From contig AZLU01000224.1 of the NCBI GenBank assembly GCA_002224055.1, positions 1 to 64,000 of the forward strand: a DNA stretch of 64,000 nt. The letters are read 5' to 3'. The position numbers were made by a program, and so were the translations under genes. The stretch is from Pezizomycotina sp. ARF18. Lineage: Eukaryota > Ascomycota. This document shows, one piece after another, positions 59,492 through 64,000 of the stretch; positions within the stretch are counted from its first letter, which is position 1; each line of letters begins with the position of its first letter. The notes below the pieces were generated by a model. It was not told the origin of the DNA. It searched no databases and saw only the letters and a list, made by a program, of their open reading frames with translations.

Positions 59492-60993
59492 TCATCGGGT
59501 GAACACGAACGGCGTCTTGTGAGCACCGTGCAACTCATCATCGAGTCCCTTCACTACTTGTGTCTTGGAAAAATCAAGATCCTTCTGCACGTTCCTTAGG
59601 AAGCTTGCAGCCTGCGTTTATGTATAAGAAGGTCAGATTCCGAAGTGGGACGATCAGTATTGACAGTCGGTGGAATAATCAATACTTACAGCTCTCGCGT
59701 GCCATCTCCCGCCATAGTCTCGAACCAGCCGAGATGACCACCACCGCCTGTCGTACAGTGGACTACATACGGATTCTTCTTGATCTCACTATACGGCACC
59801 GCCTCATCCGCCGCGATCGGATCGTCCTTTGCACCGAGACACAGCGTAGGATTCTGATGTCCAGCACCGAATCCACCGAACTCGCGTCCCTATAATATGC
59901 CCCTTCGGTCGGATAACCCCAAGTAGCGCACTGTACCTCCCGGTCGAAATCGTGCAGATACGTTACTTCGCGACGTCGTCGGGGTTGATTTTCGTGTTCT
60001 GAGGATTGAGTCCTGGTGCGTCTCGAAGAGTTTGCGCATGTTACCGCCCATCGTGCGACTGTAAATTTCGAGACCGATGTATGTTCTCTGGAGCGCGTTG
60101 GAGGAGACCTCGAGATTCCAAGGGTTAGAGATCAGGATCGCGGATTTGAACTCGCAAGCGGAGCCTTCTCAGCGAGGTACTAGAAAAAAATAAACAGAGA
60201 TGTTAGGAAACCCTTTGATCAAAGCTCCCCTCGAGAACGAGAAAAGTGATGCCGATAAAAACAACATACGTTAGCGAGAATATTCGCTCCAAGACTGAAC
60301 CCGATCGCAAATAGCGCCTGTTCGGCCAAGTCTTCCGACACCACTTGACGGTTTGGCGATATCCCACGTTGCTCTCGCGTTGTACAGCACTGCCGACGTG
60401 ACCTTTGATCCCGCACACCCTCGACTATTAATCACGATAGTCTCCCAGTCGCCGCCCGATAAACCGCCCGCTTTCTTTCCCTCTGCCGTTTCGGTCACTA
60501 GCGGCGCCAGGACATGCCGCAGATACACCTCGTGTGATCCACCACTCAACCCATGCAACGTAATCAGCATCGGCTTCATGTCATCAGACCCTATCGTCGC
60601 GAACTCCTGGTCCGTAAAGTACACCGTCCGGGGCGGCAGCGAGTAATGCCCACGCCCATCGGGTCTTCGTGTAATCCCTCGTCTATCCCCGTGCCTCTCC
60701 CTTCTTAGGATCGAAGTGGACTGCGAAATCTACCGCGAAGTGGCCGGAAAACACAGGATCTCGGCCGCGAACACGCGCCGCTTGTAGTGTATCGGCGACC
60801 GTGCGGCTTCATCGCCGTCCAGAACGTCTGCAGGTGTCCATTGAAGAGCAGCGGGCTCAGGTTGCAAGGAGGAGTGACGTCTTTGCACACATCGGCGAAG
60901 GTCCTCTTGGCTCCCGTCTTTGTCGTGACGATACGGAATCTTCGGAATGGGTGAATGTCGTAGAACGTCTTCCGAGAATATAGATAACGCCAT
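59492..60993 (-). CDS. YheT-type alpha/beta hydrolase (fatty-acid ester esterase/synthase family), frame-broken
   Basis: This family contains bacterial YheT and yeast Eht1/Eeb1/Mgl2-like enzymes, which make or cleave medium-chain esters. The start at 60993 gives MALSIFSEDVLRH; one frame over come FRIVTTKTGAKRTFADVCKD and LSPLLFNGHLQTFWTAMKPH, with the conserved NGHLQT motif. Then PMLITLHGLSGGSHEVYLRH (oxyanion HG-L-GGS), DWETIVINSRGCAGSKVTS and LFAIGFSLGANILAN, where G-x-S-x-G holds the nucleophile Ser. An intron at 60180-60269 follows, then YLAEKAP, WNLEVSSNALQRTYIGLEIY and MGGNMRKLFETH. The C-terminal part has DPIAADEAVPYSEIKKNPYV and GGGGHLGWFET with the catalytic His. An intron at 59612-59689 leads to the last exon, FLRNVQKDLDFSKTQVVKGL, ending PFVFTR at 59492. 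Several one-base frame changes are present. Confidence 0.9.
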
Positions 60994-63900
60994 CGTCGCG
61001 ATTTTCCAAACTCTAGGTCTAATCAAATGATGCCTCTCGTATTCGATTTGCGAATGACAACGTAGAACGTCGAGGTATAAGTGGTCTATTATCCGAAGTT
61101 TATTTAGTGTTTTTTTTGTTTTTTTTTCGATTTAAGACTCCCTTACATGATAAAACTCCGTGAGGTACCTTTAGTGTGCGGCGAGATTTCGGGAATGAAC
61201 GCGGTACAAATGAACTTGAGCCCGTTCAGCTCGAAAACAAAACTTGATGAGAAAGTCACTCAAAGATGCATGTGAAGAGTGGAACGAGCCCCTGGTTTTT
61301 GCCTCTGGTCGTTTCGGATCATTTAGCTTCCGTCTACGTTACACGACAGTATAGGCAAATAATGGACGGAAGAAAGATCTGGCCGACCGTGTTTTCAAGT
61401 TCTTGTTGGATGCAGTGCTCTGTTATACTACGTATAGCACAGGATTATATATATCTTTTCCGCCTAGAGGAATGCAAGACGCGAAAGATACAACGCGATC
61501 GACGCGTTCCTATGGTATTACGGGAGGGATGATTATCGGAAGTGCTTTACAACTCCTCCGATGTTTCTAGCAGATATTGGTTTATATACGATTGTAGCTG
61601 GCCCGGGCTTCTCGGTCCAGAAAGACGGTCTTCGGTTCGCTGTCCTGATTGTCTCACGCGCTACCAATGCCCTTCCTAACGGTGTTGAGAGGGAAACTGG
61701 AGGCAATGCAAGGACTAAATTTCGCCATTGAGAATGACGTTACTTTTAGCTATGGGCTTTGGATCACGGAATCAATGGAAGAAGCTATATTTACATCGCG
61801 CCTAGACTGATAACGACGATCTCAGCAATCCCTCGCCAACCGGAATAACGAGGCTCCAAACTATGGGTACTGGTATAACACTTTACAAGAACGCGACTAA
61901 GCTTTAGCCTTCGAATAATCGGAAAATATCATTAAGGTAAATGTATTGTGCTTACCAAACGACGACGTCAGTGATGATATTGCTAGTAACCAAGCATAGA
62001 ACATCAGCGTTCAAGTGGCAAACCTGAGTCAGGGATCGTTCCAGTACCAATCGGCGTGCACTTGGATATATTACAAAGAGAGCGGCGGTGGCGAAGGATG
62101 AAAGCGCTGAATATCTTGTAGTTGAGGGTTTAGTTCCGAATTGACTTGGACAAGGGTCTGATAGAAAAGGAGTATGGAAAGTTTGATAATTAGTAGAATA
62201 ACGGAATACGTCGCATTCAGTGCCATAGTGAACTATCAAAGAAGACCCACCAGATGAAAATATTGGCATACAGCTTTCACCTGGACTCACAGCTTGACCG
62301 AGACGAAAGCTCTTGAACGACTGATCGCAATACAGGGCGCCAGTATATATCTTATACGTGCGTTAGTAGACGTGAGGTACCGATCGCAGAATATAGATTG
62401 TTTGAAGACGTGCTAGTTGCTAAAGCCTCAGTAAACCAGAGGACGTATTTTTCAGTATAGGTTTCATCTCTAATCTTCCATAATATACTGACATGATTAG
62501 ATACTTTTCGCCATGTCGCCGCAATGTCCAGACTTCAGTGAGCGACCATGCAGCGACCATCTTCCAGTCAAATGCTTAACAATCTCAGCGATAGCCCACT
62601 TCCCGTAAAATCTCATCAAGAAAACAATCGAAGTAATACAATGAGTATTTTGTTACATTTGATGTATTTTATACTTACGTATCACGGCCTTAGCTCTCAG
62701 CGCTGATTCGTTAAAATGTACTCCTTAGAAGTTAGTATCTGGATAACCGATGACATCGTCATCTGTTTCAATATCTGTTTTAATTGTGATTTTAATTGTC
62801 ACCTCGCATTAGACATCACTTTTTGATTACTGCTAAAAAGCTATAGATAGGTTTATTGGGCCGCCCCTGAGGATGATAACGTAGGCCTACTTTTCCATGA
62901 TCCCACATTTGCAAGCAAAGTCAAAGCGCGAAATTGCCATGACTGCGGTACTATATCTGTAAGATATAGGACGATGACCCTTCATAGATGATATACTCGT
63001 TGCCAACTGGCCGCAAGAACCACACGCATAAAAGTTAGCTGGGAGGACTCGGACTATAGCCTCTATAGATCATTCTCGCGGATTCTTTGAGATCTTGGTA
63101 TATTTGCTCCACGCCGTTTGAACACATGCCTCTAGATAGCATAGAATTATCTAGATGGACCATGGCTAATGCACGGCGATAATCTAGACGCAGTTCACGC
63201 GTTGAAGAAACATCAGATCCCGAACCGTTTCACGTAGTCAGCCTCGACTTCTCGACCTCTATTTGTTTTCATTCTCGAATCATGAAAGTACGGCCCGTGT
63301 TGTACTACTTTATTGTTCTTAAGCTATTTAGGAAGGGAAAAATATGCGAATAGCATTGTCTTCGGCGTTGGAACCGGCTAGGATTTTAATATACTTTTCT
63401 AGAAGCACAACACTCCATATCCATCTTTCAGGTTTAATACGGCGGAACTCACGTTGACACCCATGAATTGTTATCGGAGCGCGCCGTCTTTCAGATTAGA
63501 GAGCAAGGTCAAGCTTGGAAGGGTAGAAGATTCCCGACAGCGGATGAGCCATTTCTCGGCAGACTCCTTGCTGCAAATCAGATGGGCAGGTTAAATGGCC
63601 AAACGGGGTTCCTGGGGTGAATGCAACGCTAAACTTTCGTGATATGATCGATTTGAGCTCATTAACTCGTAATTTGGACTTTCTAGAAATATAACTAGGT
63701 CGCCGAGAATTTCCCGTCTTTATAGTGTGGGCTAATGCTGGAAAATTTTCTTTGCTTCCAAACCTTCCTAATAGTTTCATGATCCGGCGCTCCATGCTCT
63801 AGATCGAACAACACTACAGCCCACGCAACTCTGATAACACGATAGTGTAGAGAATTGGATGATCGTTATACCCAAGGTTTTTCATGTGCAATCACTTTAA

Positions 63901-64000
63901 CGTCGGGAGTAACGATCATGAAGTCGATACTATTCAGCAACGACACAGTGGGAAAAAAGCGGAAAAGAATCAGTTGAATAATAGACCCTTTTCACGGGAT
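60994..64000. other. Gene-poor tract at the right edge, no gene recognised
   Basis: About 3 kb, AT-rich, with short motif-free frames (for example 61266-61532 +, 61952-62290 -, 63496-63795 -). A t-rich run (gtttttttttgtttttttttcg) lies near 61110-61130. I can support no gene here. Confidence 0.45.

Noticed and set aside
1-64000. tRNA, rRNA and CRISPR arrays
   Set aside because: No tRNA-like B box within a cloverleaf, no rRNA stretch and no regularly spaced repeats were noticed by eye; a covariance-model scan would be decisive.

Overview
The window looks like a piece of a filamentous ascomycete (Pezizomycotina) genome. This rests on short GT-AG introns of about 60-135 bases, two Zn2Cys6 transcription factors, a HET-domain gene, an F-box gene, a fungal rhodopsin-domain membrane protein, hydrophobin-like genes, a type I polyketide synthase end, a phosphoketolase, and many small secreted proteins. 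Nothing bacterial or organellar was seen. I recognised no retroelement, tRNA or rRNA.

Layout. 1-1113 (-) is the N-terminal ketosynthase part of a polyketide synthase running off the left edge. 2574-5614 (-) is a phosphoketolase. 9780-12349 (-) is a Zn2Cys6 regulator. 18643-20604 (+) holds two tandem hydrophobin-like genes. 21360-26539 is a compact group: a Zn2Cys6 regulator (+), an NmrA-like NAD(P)-binding protein (-) and an FAD monooxygenase (+). 26940-28345 has a divergent pair of unknown genes, and 29047-30054 (-) a rhodopsin-domain protein. 30819-31395 is a small inverted-repeat transposon. 32994-33268 (+) is a small cysteine-rich secreted protein, 33514-36550 (-) a HET-domain gene, 37046-37674 (-) an F-box gene, and 38796-39682 (-) a protein with a zinc-knuckle-like N-terminus. 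42719-51778 (-) holds three dispersed-tandem copies of an unrecognised secreted protein family. 52634-53356 (-) is a GFA/CENP-V-type enzyme and 54567-54912 (-) another small secreted protein. 56022-59200 (+) holds two tandem copies of a second unrecognised secreted family. 59492-60993 (-) is a YheT-type alpha/beta hydrolase. The rest is gene-poor and AT-rich, with homopolymer and purine tracts.

About half of the recognisable genes encode secreted or cell-surface proteins, and three of these families occur as local duplicates. That fits a fungus with host- or surface-contact biology, but the sequence does not prove a lifestyle.

Almost every conserved gene is interrupted by single-base frame changes. 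Where I could work out the cause, a base is missing, usually from a short homopolymer, while the protein on both sides is well conserved. This looks more like long-read assembly error than mass gene death, so the coordinates given are gene spans rather than clean reading frames.
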